From: Myxococcales bacterium
Lineage (GTDB): Bacteria; Myxococcota_A; Polyangia; Haliangiales; Haliangiaceae
DNA: 64,000 bases
Direction of reading: 5' to 3'
NCBI GenBank assembly: GCA_016717005.1
Contig: JADJUF010000039.1
Coordinates: 868,001-932,000 of the forward strand
The notes beneath the pieces are model-generated. The model did not search any database. It had not been told where the DNA came from and saw only the letters and a list, made by a program, of their open reading frames with translations. Shown in pieces: positions 25,158 to 35,144 of this stretch. The position numbers and the translations under genes are program-made. The first letter of the stretch is position 1, and every line of letters begins with the position of its first letter.

Positions 25158-27843
25158 CACTGCCCCCGGACGCCCAGCGTCGGCAAGATCGGCACGCCCG
25201 ACACCGGCGCCGACTGGTTGTAGCGGTAGTCCCACTGGGTGGCCTCGACGTTGGTGGCGTTGAACAGGTTCTGGACGTCGACGTAGACGCCCAGGCTCCA
25301 CAGCTTGAACAGCCACGTCTTCTCGGCCCGCACGTCGACCTGCTGGAACACCTGGCTCCGGGTGGCGCGGAAGCCGCCGCTGACCGGCCGGTAGCCGCCG
25401 CTGTCGGCGTCGTAGGTCGCGCCGACGTACGGCGTCTCGGGCCGCCCGGTCGACAGGCGCAGGCGCCCGCCCAGCTCCCAGCCGCCGCCCGGCTTCCAGC
25501 TCACGACCGCGTTGAGGTTGTGGGCCTGATCGAACGCGGTCGGGACGGTGTCCGAGGTCGGGAACCGGCGCTGGACGCTGTGCGAGAACGTGTACGACAG
25601 CCAGCCGAAGACCGTGTCGGACAGCTCGCGCTTGATCAGCGCCTCGAGCCCGTAGGTGTTGCTGACGCCGCTGTTGATCACGCGCTGGGGCGTGACCACG
25701 CCGCCGCCGTCGAGCGTGGCGTCGTTGGTGAAGTGCACCAGCTCGCTGCGATCGATGTAGTAGACCTCGCCGTCGACGAGCCACAGCCGGTTCGGGCGCC
25801 ACTCGCCGCCGACGCCGAAGTGCAGGCCGCGCTCGCTGCGCACCTCGGGGTTGCCGAACCGCGCGTCGACCGCCTCGGGCTGGGGCGGCTGGTGGAAGAC
25901 CCCGGCGTAGCCCTTGAGCAGCCAGGCGTCGTCGAGCTGGTAGCGCGCGGTCAGGCGCGGATCGACCGTCACCATCGGCTGGGCCTGGATCACGTAGCTG
26001 TCGACGCGCAGGCCCGGCAGGAGCCGCAGCCGATCGGTCACCTCCCAGGCCAGGTCGGCGTGGACCGCGACGCCGAGCGTCTCGACCGCGCGCGAGATCG
26101 GCGTCGGATCGATGTCGATGTCGTCGCCGCCGCGGATGTTGAGGTCGTCGGGCAGGACCGCCTCGTAGGTGGTGACGCGCGCGTCGAAGTCGGCGCCGAC
26201 GTCGAGCAGCAGCCCGCGCCCGAGCGGGCCCTTGGCGCGGATCCGGTGGGTGAACGTGTAGGCCACGACCTCGGCGCCGGTGAACGGCCCGGGCGCGTCG
26301 GTCTGGCCGGTGGCGAAGTAGACCGAGTCGCGGCCGACCGCCGGCGACAGCGTCAAGGTCCAGTCCTCGCCGAGCGGCCGCTGGTAGCGCGCGATCAGCC
26401 GCCCGAACCGGATCGAGCTGTCGAGCTGCAGGCTGCGCTCGGCGCCGGCCTCGGCCTGGACCACCTTGAGCGTGTCGCTCGAGACGATCCCGAACAGCGC
26501 CACCTTGCCGTCGGCGCCGCCGTCCCAGTCGGCGCGCACGGTCGTGTCCCAGTAGACCGGCACCACGACCTGGGTCGCGCCGGGATCGGGCTCGGGCAGG
26601 ACCAGCCCGAGGAAGAAGTCGAGGTACGAGCGGCGCCCGGCGATCGCCACCGCCCACTTCTTCGACAGCGGCGCCCGGACGTAGCCGCCGGCGTCGAGCA
26701 GATCGACGTCGGCCGACCCGTGGACGCCGTCGCTGGCCGCGGCCCGGGTCTCGAGCGCGACCACGCCGCCGTGCGAGCGCCCGAACCGGGCCGGGTAGCC
26801 GCCGGGGTACAGCTCGATCTCCTCGAGCATCTCGGGGTTGAGCACGCTGGGCCCGCCCAGGAAGTGAAACAGGAGCGGCACCTTGTGGCCGTCGATGTAG
26901 ACCGCGCTGTCGTCGGGGTTCGAGCCGCGGATGAGCAGGAAGCCCAGGCCGAACGGCGTGCGCGCGACGCCGGGCAAGGTCTGGATGACCCGCACCGGAT
27001 CGCCGAACGTGCCCGGCACGCTGGTGAGCTGCTGCCGCTGGATCGTGCGCCGGGTGACCTCGAGGTTGTCGCGCTCGCCCTCGATCACCGTCGCGTAGAT
27101 CGACCCGCCGCGCGGCCGCAGCCACAGCCGCACCTCGACCCGCTCGTCGACGGCGATCGCCACGGCGCGCTCGAGGCGATCGAACTTGTCGGCGACGACC
27201 AGCACGGTGTACGGCCCCGGCGCGACGCCGTGGAACGCGAACCGGCCGTCGGCGTCGGTGACCGCGTCGAGGCCGAGCTCGGCGATCGCGACGATCGCGC
27301 CGCTGACGACCGAGCGGGTGCCGCGCTCGACCACCTGGCCCTCGAGCGCGATCGGCTGGCGGTAGTCGCCGCCGTGGCTGGGCGGGCCGACCGCGGCGGG
27401 ATCGGGCGGCGCGTCGCCGTCGGGCGGCGGCGGCGGCGGCGGCTGGTCGGGCACCGCCTCGATCACGAAGTGGATGACGGTCTCGACCTGGATCGGCCCG
27501 GGCACGCCGTCGAACTCGGCCGGATCGAACACGTACTGCCGGGCGGCGGCGACCGCGGCCTCGTCGAAGCCGTCGCCGACCGGCGCCAGCACCGCGACCT
27601 CGGTCACGAGGCCGTCGGCGTCGATCGCGATCCGGACCGCGACGTCGGCGGTCTTGCCCGCCGCCAGCGCCGCCGGCGGGTAGTCGGGCGCGACCGACTG
27701 CACCAGCACCGGCGGCTTGGCATGACCGGCGCCGGCGCCGCCGGGGGCGGCGCTGGGCGGCGCGCCTCCTGGGCCTGGGCCGGGCCGACGATCTGCGCGA
27801 GCGCGATCGCGGTCAACAGCGCCGGGACCACGCGACGGAGCAT
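25154..27843 (-). CDS. TonB-dependent receptor with TonB C-terminal domain; frameshifted
   Basis: Outer-membrane active-transport receptor. A clean signal peptide starts at ATG 27843 (MLRRVVPALLTAIALAQIVG, then PAQAQ), but the rest is in another frame. Adding one base to the G5 run at 27743-27747 rejoins them in a Pro/Gly linker, giving about 896 residues. Domains: TonB C-terminal-like (about 45-130, VLVQSVAPDYPPAALAAGKT), a carboxypeptidase-regulatory-like domain (about 165-250), a plug (FLLIRGSNPDDSAVYIDGHK; YPGGYPARFGRSHGGVV) and a 22-strand-type barrel ending DYRYNQSAPV. Fusing a TonB-like domain to the N-terminus of its own receptor is known in some myxobacteria but unusual. Confidence 0.82.
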
Positions 27844-27929
27844 CGCTGAGCAGGCTAGCCGGGAAGTGGCGATCGGGCCACGCGCGGGCCGCGGTTCTCG
27901 ATCGATCGGGCCGCCGCGTGCGCGGTCGA

Positions 27930-29291
27930 TCACGGCAGCGTGATCGGCGCCGGGCTGATGGCCCCGGCGACGGCGGCCGCGCCGCGCAGCACGATCCGCC
28001 CGACCGCGCCGCCGCCGCCACCACCGTCGGCCGTCGCCACCGGGACGCCCGCCTGCGGATCGACCGCGCCGGTGCCGCCGCCGCCGCCCGAGCGCACCGC
28101 CGCGAGCGTGCCCCCGGCCGCGGCCGTGGTGCCGAGCGCGCCGTCGGCGCCGTTGGTCCCCGTCAGGCTCTGCACCGACGCGGCGCCGCCGCCGCCGCCG
28201 TTGGCGGCCAGCGTCCCGCCGATCGTCAGGTTCGGCGCCTGCAGGTAGATCGCGCCACCCGCGCCGCCGCCGCGCCCCGACTCGGCGTTGGAGGTGCAGC
28301 GCCGCCCGGCCTGGCCGCCGCCCCCGCTCGCGTTGATCCCGCCGCTGCTGATCGTGATCGAGGTCGCCGCGTAGATCTGCACCGCGCCGCCACCCGCGCC
28401 CGCGGTCGTGGCCGCGCCCGCGCATCCGGCACCGGTCGACCCGGCGCCGCCGCCCGAGCCGCCGGTCAGCTCGGTCAGCGCCGGATCGCCGGACATCGAT
28501 CCGCCGGGCCCGCCGGTCGCCATCGCGTTGCCGCCGCTGACGCCGCCGGCGCCGCCGACGGTCCCGAAGCCAGCGCCGCCGCCACCGCCGTCGGACGGGC
28601 TCACCGACACGCCGGGGCCGCCGCCACCCGGGCCCGCGGTCGCGACCTGGCCACCCGCGCCCGGCTCGACGCCGTTGGCGCTGACGTCGAGCACGCCCGT
28701 GACCTCGGTCGTCATCGACACGATCACCAGCGGGCGGGTGCCGGTGACCCGCAGGGTCTTGCCGTTGTTGATCCGCAGCGTGCGGACGTGCAGCACCGCC
28801 AGCTCCGGACCGCCGGGGACCTGCGCGGCGGCGACCAGCGTGACGCCGACCGGCAGCGGCGCGCTCGTGGTCAGGCCGGTGGTGTCGAGGGTGCCGTCGC
28901 TCGTGATGGTCCAGTCGCCGGCGCCGACCGCGCTGTCGACCGGGGCCAGGTGCGCGACCACCACCGGCGGCGGCCCGTCGACCGCGGCGTCCGGCGGCGG
29001 CCCGTCGACCGTCGGCCCGTCGCTCCCGATCGCGTCCTCGGCCAGCGCGGCGTCGACGGCGCCCGCGTCCGCGCACGCCAGCTCGACCACGCAGGCGTTG
29101 GCCAGGTCGCCGGCGCCGGCGCCGTAGCGCAGCGGCGTGCCGCAGCAGTCGGCCGCCGGGAACGCGCAGTGGCTGGTCTCGGCCACGCACACGCCGTCGC
29201 CACCGCAGTCGGCGCTGGTGGCGCAGCGGTGCTCGGTCGGGCGCAGGCAGCCCACGCTGACCAGCGCGCACAGGGTGATCCGCCACGTCAC
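27930..29291 (-). CDS. Glycine-rich lipoprotein
   Basis: 453 residues from the ATG at 29291, lipobox SVGC (Cys15). A short Cys-rich region follows (CATSADCGGDGVCV, FPAADCCG) and an Asp/Pro linker (DGPPPDAAVDGPPP). The remainder is low-complexity but regular, alternating short strands such as LRINNGKTLRVTGTRPLVIV with runs of GGGG, a pattern seen in myxobacterial surface proteins and suggestive of a repetitive beta structure. No catalytic motif. Divergent, 59 bases away, from the IPT/TIG lipoprotein gene. Confidence 0.75.
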   Translation of the reverse strand: MTWRITLCALVSVGCLRPTEHRCATSADCGGDGVCVAETSHCAFPAADCCGTPLRYGAGAGDLANACVVELACADAGAVDAALAEDAIGSDGPTVDGPPPDAAVDGPPPVVVAHLAPVDSAVGAGDWTITSDGTLDTTGLTTSAPLPVGVTLVAAAQVPGGPELAVLHVRTLRINNGKTLRVTGTRPLVIVSMTTEVTGVLDVSANGVEPGAGGQVATAGPGGGGPGVSVSPSDGGGGGAGFGTVGGAGGVSGGNAMATGGPGGSMSGDPALTELTGGSGGGAGSTGAGCAGAATTAGAGGGAVQIYAATSITISSGGINASGGGGQAGRRCTSNAESGRGGGAGGAIYLQAPNLTIGGTLAANGGGGGAASVQSLTGTNGADGALGTTAAAGGTLAAVRSGGGGGTGAVDPQAGVPVATADGGGGGGAVGRIVLRGAAAVAGAISPAPITLP

Positions 29292-29350
29292 AGCCCCGAC
29301 GATACACGAGCCGGCGCCGCGGCCCGTGGGCCTTGTGCCATACTGCGCCG

Positions 29351-31432
29351 ATGCGCTGGGTCGCCCCCTTGCTCGTGCTGGCGCTCGCCGCGTCCGCGTG
29401 CAGCGCGCCGGCCGGGCGCGACGGCCCCGACGCGGCCGTGCCCAGCGACGGTCGGCCCGCGCTCGACGCCGACGTCGACGCCGGCGGTCCCGGCTTCCTC
29501 GTCCAGTACGCCGACCCCGACCACGGCCCGTTCCGCGGCAACACGCTGACGACGATCCGCGGCCAGGGGTTCCTGCCCAACGACGAGGTGTGGATCGGCG
29601 ACCGGCTGGTGCTCGGCCAGCGCTACATCGACTCGCGCCGGTTCGAGGTGCTGACCCCGCCCGGCGATCCCGGCGACGCCACCATCGAGATCCGCCGGTT
29701 CATCGGGCCCCCGACCAGCCGGGCGATGGCGTTCACCTACGACGCGATCGCGGTCGATCCGCCGTCGGGCTCGGTCGCCGGCGGCACGTTCGTCACGATC
29801 ACCGGGTTCGGCACCGACTTCGTCGACGGCGCGACCGTGCTGTTCGACGGCCTCCCCGCCACCGGCGTGACGGTGCAGAACGGCCAGCGCCTGACCGGCT
29901 ACGCGCCGCCGGGCATCGCCGGCGACGCCGACATCCTGGTGCGCACGCCGACCGACGCGTACGCGGCCCGCCGCGCGTACACGTACTTCACCACCGGCGA
30001 TCCGTTCGCCGGCGGCCTGTCGGGCGGCCCGCTGGCCGGCACGCTCAACGTGGTCGTGCTCGACCAGTACACCAAGGACGGCATCCCGGGCGCGTTCGTC
30101 GCCGTCGGCGATCCCAGCACCACGGCCTACCGCGGCACCACCGACGCGCTCGGCCAGATCACCTTCAGCGGCCCCGATCTGACCGGGCCCCAGACCGTGA
30201 CCGCGTGGGCGGCCGATCACGAGGTCGGCTCGTTCCACTGCTTCGACGCCGCCAACCTGACCATCTGGCTGCGCACGCCGATCCCGCCGCCCGACGGCGG
30301 CCCGCCGCCGATCGGCGTCGAGGGCTCGCGCATCCGCGGCCACGTCATGTTCGGCGACGGCGTCGGCCTCGGCTCGCCGTTCTGGAACCTGGTGCCCGAG
30401 CCGCGCACGCCGACCGAGAAGAAGCGCATCTACGTCACCAGCGCCGCCAGCTCACTGACCGGCGGGCCGTCGCCGCCGCTCGCGCCGATCGACTACGAGT
30501 TCGATCCGACCCGGCTGGCCTGGCCGTACGAGATCGCGGCCCGGCCCGGCGCGCTGGCCGTGGTCGCCGTCGCCGGCCTCTACGATCCGGCGCTCGACCC
30601 CGACGGCAACGGCAACGACGGCTTCGAGCCGTTCGCGGTCGGGCTCGCGCGCGGCGTGCTGGTCGGCCCCGGCGAGGACAAGACCGGCGTCGACATCGTC
30701 GTCAACATCCCGCTCGACAGCGCGCTGCGGGTGCAGCTCGAGGATCCGCCCGCGCTCAACACGCCGGGCTGGCGCGGCCCGACCCGGTACCAGTTCCGCG
30801 GCGGCGCCGACCTCGGCGGCGAGGGTCTGGTCCACTTCGGCAAGCACGGCCTGCGGCTGGTGCCCGGCGGGCTCGCCGCCGGCGAGCTCGCGTTCCCGCC
30901 CGGCACCACCAGCCTGACCGTCGCCGGCGTCCCGGCCCTGGCCCAGGCCCTCGCCGACGGCTCGTACGCGATGTCGGTCGGCGCGTACTCCGACGGCGGC
31001 GCCCCGCCCTACTCGGTGCGGGTCGTCCGCGGCGTCACCAGCACCGCCGCGCCGGTGGTGATCGGCGACTTCCTGCCGGTGCCGCGCGCGATCGATCCCG
31101 CGCCCGCCGGCGTCGCCACGGCGCGCCACCTCCAGCTCGGCGGCGAGCCGCCGGCCGCCGCGGTGCCGACCTTCCGGCTGCACATGCTGTCCGACGAGAT
31201 CGGCAACCCGGTCTGGCGCGCGATCACCTGCGGCGCGATGACCGACGTGCCCATGCCCGACCTGTCGTCGATCGGCGTGACCTACCCGCCGCCGGGCCAG
31301 ATCATCACCTGGGTGACCTACGCGATCACCACGCCGGCGCCGTACAGCACGTTCAGCTACCGCTGGTTCGGCATCGCGTACTGGCAGGCCTACGCCACCG
31401 ACGCGTGGACCGTGCAGTTCCCCTCGCCATGA
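29351..31432 (+). CDS. IPT/TIG-domain lipoprotein
   Basis: 693 residues from the ATG at 29351 (MRWVAPLLVLALAASAC), lipid at Cys17, then an Asp/Ala-rich linker. Two immunoglobulin-like IPT/TIG domains are recognisable, around residues 48-130 (GPFRGNTLTTIRGQGF) and 135-215 (VDPPSGSVAGGTFVTITGFG). A carboxypeptidase-regulatory-like segment follows (LNVVVLDQYTKDGIPGAFVA) and then a long strand-rich region. Likely a cell-surface binding or structural protein. Its stop overlaps the next gene's ATG (ATGA), so the two are translationally coupled. Confidence 0.8.
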   Translation: MRWVAPLLVLALAASACSAPAGRDGPDAAVPSDGRPALDADVDAGGPGFLVQYADPDHGPFRGNTLTTIRGQGFLPNDEVWIGDRLVLGQRYIDSRRFEVLTPPGDPGDATIEIRRFIGPPTSRAMAFTYDAIAVDPPSGSVAGGTFVTITGFGTDFVDGATVLFDGLPATGVTVQNGQRLTGYAPPGIAGDADILVRTPTDAYAARRAYTYFTTGDPFAGGLSGGPLAGTLNVVVLDQYTKDGIPGAFVAVGDPSTTAYRGTTDALGQITFSGPDLTGPQTVTAWAADHEVGSFHCFDAANLTIWLRTPIPPPDGGPPPIGVEGSRIRGHVMFGDGVGLGSPFWNLVPEPRTPTEKKRIYVTSAASSLTGGPSPPLAPIDYEFDPTRLAWPYEIAARPGALAVVAVAGLYDPALDPDGNGNDGFEPFAVGLARGVLVGPGEDKTGVDIVVNIPLDSALRVQLEDPPALNTPGWRGPTRYQFRGGADLGGEGLVHFGKHGLRLVPGGLAAGELAFPPGTTSLTVAGVPALAQALADGSYAMSVGAYSDGGAPPYSVRVVRGVTSTAAPVVIGDFLPVPRAIDPAPAGVATARHLQLGGEPPAAAVPTFRLHMLSDEIGNPVWRAITCGAMTDVPMPDLSSIGVTYPPPGQIITWVTYAITTPAPYSTFSYRWFGIAYWQAYATDAWTVQFPSP

Positions 31433-33360
31433 CCACCGCCGCCAAGCTCGCTCTCGCCCTCGTCCTCGCCGCGGTCGCCGCGTGCTCGTCCGCCAAGCGC
31501 GGCCCGCTGTGCGTCGAGGGCATCGAGCGGTGCGAGGCCAACCGGCTCGAGGCCTGCAACGACGACGGCACCGCCTGGGAGGTGCGGGACGACTGCTCGG
31601 TCGAGGGCACGCTGTGCGTGCTCGGCGTCGGCTGCAGCCCGTGCGTCCCCGACAGCCTCGGGTGCGCCGGCCAGGACGTGGTCCGGTGCCGCCCCGACGG
31701 CTCGGCCTTCGACGTGCTCGCCACCTGCGACGGCGCCCAGCAGCAGGTCTGCGCCGGCGGCGAGTGCAAGGACGCGTGCGCGCTCGCCGCGGACAGCCGT
31801 GACTACGAGGGCTGCGAGTACTGGGCGGTCGACCTCGACAACGCCGTGGTCGCGACCCAGGGCGCGGCCGCGGCCCAGCAGTTCTCGGTGGTCGTCTCCA
31901 ACGCCAGCGCGCTCGACGCCGAGGTCCGGGTCGAGATCATGTGCACCGACCTCGACGCGCTCGATCCGCGCACGCCGTGCACGCCCGGCCAGCTGTTCAC
32001 GGTCCGCGGCCCGATCCACATGGGCCCCAACGACCTCGAGATCATCGATCTCGATCCGCGCGAGGTCGACGGCGCCAGCCGGCCCGAGTTCAACGACGGC
32101 ACCGGCACCGCGCGCTCGCGCCACGCCTACCGGGTCAGCTCGTCGGCGCCGATCATCGCCTACCAGTTCAACCCGCTCGAGAACGTCGGCGTGTTCTCGA
32201 ACGACGCGTCGCTGCTGCTGCCGACCGAGGCGCTCAGCGGCAAGTACCTGGTGCCGTCGTGGCCGCAGACCCTGGCGCGGACCGAGGACTCGCTGACCAA
32301 CGCCGGCATCCACCTGCGCGCGTTCCTGACCGTGGTCGGCGTCGACGACGGCACCACCGTCGCCGTGCACCTGTCGACCGCGATCCTCGGCGGCGACGAC
32401 CTGCCCGCGGCCGCGGCCGGCGACACGATCACGTTCACGCTCGACCGGTTCGAGATCGTCAACCTCGAGACCGACGGCTTCAACGCCGACTTCACCGGCA
32501 CCTCGGTCGAGGCCCGCGACGGTAAGCGGGTCGCGGTGTTCACCGGCAGCGAGGCCTCGGACGCGCCGCGGTTCGACACGCTGGGCACGCGCCAGTGCTG
32601 CGCCGATCACCTCGAGGAGCAGGTCTTCCCCGAGGACAGCCTCGGCACCCACTTCGTCGCCGTCAAGACCCCGCTGCGCTCGAAGCTGGTCGACGACGCC
32701 GGCTGGGACGTCGCGATCGTCCCCGACGAGCCCGAGTACTGGCGCATCCTCGCGACCACCGATCCGACCGCGATCACGACCAACCTGCCGCCGCCCAACG
32801 ACCGCTTCACGCTCGGGCGCGGCGCGTCGGTGATCATCGAGGCCGAGCGCGACTTCCTGTTCGAGGCCACCGGCCCGGTCGCGGTGATCCAGGTCCCGGC
32901 CAGCCAGCAGGCCACCGGCATCCCGTCGACCCTGCCCGACGGCCAGCGCCCGCCCGGCGGCGACCCGTCGATGATCTGGGTGCCGCCGGTCGAGCAGTGG
33001 CGCAACCGCTACCTGTTCCTGGTGCCCAACAAGTACGCGTTCGACTTCCTCCTGGTGGCGGCGCCGGCCAGCGCGCGGCTGATCTACGACGGCATCGCGA
33101 TCGACGACGTCCTGACCTGCGAGCGCGAGCCGATCGGCGTGCAGGTGCCGACCGGCGGCGGGCCGGCGGTCGAGTACCTGGCGATCCGGTGCCAGCTCGC
33201 GTACCCGATGCCGGGCGGGCCCGGGCTCCAGGACGACGGCGTCCACGAGCTCCGGACCGAGGGCGGCGATCGGTTCGGGCTGATCGTCTGGGGCTGGGAC
33301 AGCTTCGTCAGCTACGGCTATCCCGCCGGCAGCAACGTCGACCGCATCAACATCCAGTAG
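31429..33360 (+). CDS. IgGFc-binding-type surface lipoprotein
   Basis: 643 residues from the ATG overlapping the previous stop. Lipobox VAAC gives Cys19. An N-terminal Cys-rich part (about 25-125) has two repeats shaped like C-EG-RCEANRLEACNDDG and CRPDGSAFDVLATC. Residues about 135-640 match the pattern of the IgGFc-binding N-terminal family: YWAVDLDNAVV, SSSAPIIAYQFNPLE, SNDASLLLPTEALSGKYLV, FLTVVGVDDGTTVAVHL, HLEEQVFPEDSLGTHFV and GWDSFVSYGYPAGS at the end. Bacterial members are common in myxobacteria and presumably mediate adhesion; their ligand is not known. Confidence 0.88.
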   Translation: MTTAAKLALALVLAAVAACSSAKRGPLCVEGIERCEANRLEACNDDGTAWEVRDDCSVEGTLCVLGVGCSPCVPDSLGCAGQDVVRCRPDGSAFDVLATCDGAQQQVCAGGECKDACALAADSRDYEGCEYWAVDLDNAVVATQGAAAAQQFSVVVSNASALDAEVRVEIMCTDLDALDPRTPCTPGQLFTVRGPIHMGPNDLEIIDLDPREVDGASRPEFNDGTGTARSRHAYRVSSSAPIIAYQFNPLENVGVFSNDASLLLPTEALSGKYLVPSWPQTLARTEDSLTNAGIHLRAFLTVVGVDDGTTVAVHLSTAILGGDDLPAAAAGDTITFTLDRFEIVNLETDGFNADFTGTSVEARDGKRVAVFTGSEASDAPRFDTLGTRQCCADHLEEQVFPEDSLGTHFVAVKTPLRSKLVDDAGWDVAIVPDEPEYWRILATTDPTAITTNLPPPNDRFTLGRGASVIIEAERDFLFEATGPVAVIQVPASQQATGIPSTLPDGQRPPGGDPSMIWVPPVEQWRNRYLFLVPNKYAFDFLLVAAPASARLIYDGIAIDDVLTCEREPIGVQVPTGGGPAVEYLAIRCQLAYPMPGGPGLQDDGVHELRTEGGDRFGLIVWGWDSFVSYGYPAGSNVDRINIQ

Positions 33361-33370
33361 AGTGCCGCCC

Positions 33371-34084
33371 ATGCCCCGGCTGTCGATCGTGCTCGTCGTC
33401 GCGGCGCTGACCGTCGCGTGCGGCGAGCGCAAGCGCGCCGCGCCGCCGCCGGACCTGGCCCTGCCCGGGCTCGACCACGCCTGGACCGTCGACGAGCTGG
33501 TCACCGCCGCCGCCGCGATCGACCGCGCGTGCACCGAGACGCCGATGGCGCTGCCGACCCACGGCACCGCCGCGTTCAGCCACCTGATCGCGATCGACAA
33601 CCTGCGCGCGGTGCCGGCGGCGCCGCTCGCGCAGCGTCAGGCCGAGCTCACCCGCTTCACCGGCGCGGCGCTGCGCCTGTACGACACCTACCTGCGGTGC
33701 GGCCGCCCGACCGAGACGATGGCCGCCAACGCGGTCCTGCTCGAGGGCTACGCCGAGGCGCTCGTGGTCGGCGCCGCGATGCGCGACGCCGCCGCAGCCG
33801 ACAGCCCCGAGCGGGCCCAGCGCCAGCACGGGCTCGACACGATGGTCGTCGGCCTGCGCGGCGGCGTCACCGCCACCGTCAACATGCTGACCGACGCCAG
33901 CATCCCCGGCCCGGTGCCGCCGACGGTCGCCGCGCGGCTCGGCGCCGCGATCGCGCAGGTCCGGGCCCAGGTGCCGCCGGGCACGCTCGACGACGCCGTC
34001 GCGAGCCTCACCGCCGCCGCCGCCGCCGAGCCCGATCCCGCGCGCCAGCAGACGCTCGCCGCCGCCGCAGCGGCGCTGCGATAG
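33371..34084 (+). CDS. Small alpha-helical lipoprotein
   Basis: 237 residues from ATG 33371 (GTG 33362 also possible), starting 10 bases after the previous stop. Lipobox TVAC gives Cys17. The rest is predicted mostly helical, Ala-rich, with two Cys (RACTET, LRCGRP) likely forming a disulphide. No family recognised. By position it belongs with the IPT/TIG and IgGFc-like genes, forming a three-gene surface-protein operon. Confidence 0.65.
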   Translation: MPRLSIVLVVAALTVACGERKRAAPPPDLALPGLDHAWTVDELVTAAAAIDRACTETPMALPTHGTAAFSHLIAIDNLRAVPAAPLAQRQAELTRFTGAALRLYDTYLRCGRPTETMAANAVLLEGYAEALVVGAAMRDAAAADSPERAQRQHGLDTMVVGLRGGVTATVNMLTDASIPGPVPPTVAARLGAAIAQVRAQVPPGTLDDAVASLTAAAAAEPDPARQQTLAAAAAALR

Positions 34085-34123
34085 CGCGCACGCCCCGCGG
34101 CGCCCGCGGTACCATCCACACCG

Positions 34124-35122
34124 GTGCGTCACCTGCCCGCGCTCGTCGCGTCGTTCGGCCTCGCCGCGCTCGGCTGCTACGCGCCGCAGTTCGAGCCCGG
34201 CCTGCCGTGCTCGCCGACCGATCAGTGCCCCGGCGGTCAGCGCTGCGACCTGACCACGCGCACGTGCCAGCTCGGCGCCGGCGACGCGGCCAGCCCCGAC
34301 GCGGCCAGCCCCGACGCGGCCGGGCCCGACGCGGTCGACGCGGCGCCCGGCGTCGATCGCGACGGCGACGGGATCGACGACGTCGACGACAACTGCGTCG
34401 ACACCCGCAACCCCGATCAGCTCGACCACGACGGCGATCGGGTCGGCGACGCCTGCGACAACTGCCCGGGCCGCGCCAACGCCGATCAGCTGGACACCAC
34501 CGAGGGCGCGCCCGACGGCGTCGGCGACGCCTGCGACCCCTGGCCGCTCTTGCCCGATCACATCGAGCTGTTCGATCGCTTCGACGGCCCGACGCTGAGC
34601 GCGGCCTGGGACAGCGACGCACCGGTGACCTTCGCCGCCGGGCGCCTGGTGCTGCCGCCCGAGGACAACCTCTACGCCGCCGACACCTACGCCGGGCGGC
34701 CGCGGATCGCGCTCGAGGTCGGCGTCGAGGTCACCAGCTTCGGCACCGATCGTCGGTACCCCAACGTCGGGCCCTGGCTCGAGTGCGACCGCGCCGCGTT
34801 CACGCGCTTCGGCTGCTACCTCGAGGCCGACAACGACACGGGCGGCCACTACGTCGAGCTGGCGTACTACGTCGACGGCTCGTGGTTCGGGCTCGGCGGC
34901 CAGGACGCGCCGATCAGCGCCGGCCCGGTGACCCTGACGCTGAGCCACAACCGCGTCGCCCCCGGCCCCGGCGCGACCCGCTGCACCGGCCTGCTCGGCG
35001 TCGATCCGTTCGTCGTCGACGCCACCGCCAGCCCGCCCGAGGTCGCGCCCGGCGCGCCGTGCCTGACCCAGAACGGCGTCGCGTCGGCGTTCGACTACGC
35101 CGTCATCTACGCCGGCGACTGA
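34124..35122 (+). CDS. Lipoprotein with thrombospondin type-3 calcium repeats
   Basis: 332 residues from a GTG at 34124. Lipobox ALGC (Cys18), then CSPTDQCPGGQRCDLTTRTC, a typical Cys-rich myxobacterial box, and a linker repeating ASPDA. Residues about 75-140 hold thrombospondin type-3-like calcium-binding repeats (DRDGDGIDDVDDNCVD; DHDGDRVGDACDNCPG). The C-terminal 190 residues (HIELFDRFDGPTLSAAWDSD onward) look like a jelly-roll/LamG-type beta sandwich, often a carbohydrate-binding fold. A close relative in design lies at 36676-37488. Confidence 0.82.
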   Translation: MRHLPALVASFGLAALGCYAPQFEPGLPCSPTDQCPGGQRCDLTTRTCQLGAGDAASPDAASPDAAGPDAVDAAPGVDRDGDGIDDVDDNCVDTRNPDQLDHDGDRVGDACDNCPGRANADQLDTTEGAPDGVGDACDPWPLLPDHIELFDRFDGPTLSAAWDSDAPVTFAAGRLVLPPEDNLYAADTYAGRPRIALEVGVEVTSFGTDRRYPNVGPWLECDRAAFTRFGCYLEADNDTGGHYVELAYYVDGSWFGLGGQDAPISAGPVTLTLSHNRVAPGPGATRCTGLLGVDPFVVDATASPPEVAPGAPCLTQNGVASAFDYAVIYAGD

Positions 35123-35144
35123 AGCCCGACGAGGCCGCCCGCCA

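Noticed and set aside
27844..28024. Upstream start of the TonB-dependent receptor at 28024
   Set aside because: That stretch is Arg/Pro-rich noise; a proper signal peptide exists at ATG 27843 in another frame, explained by a one-base shift.
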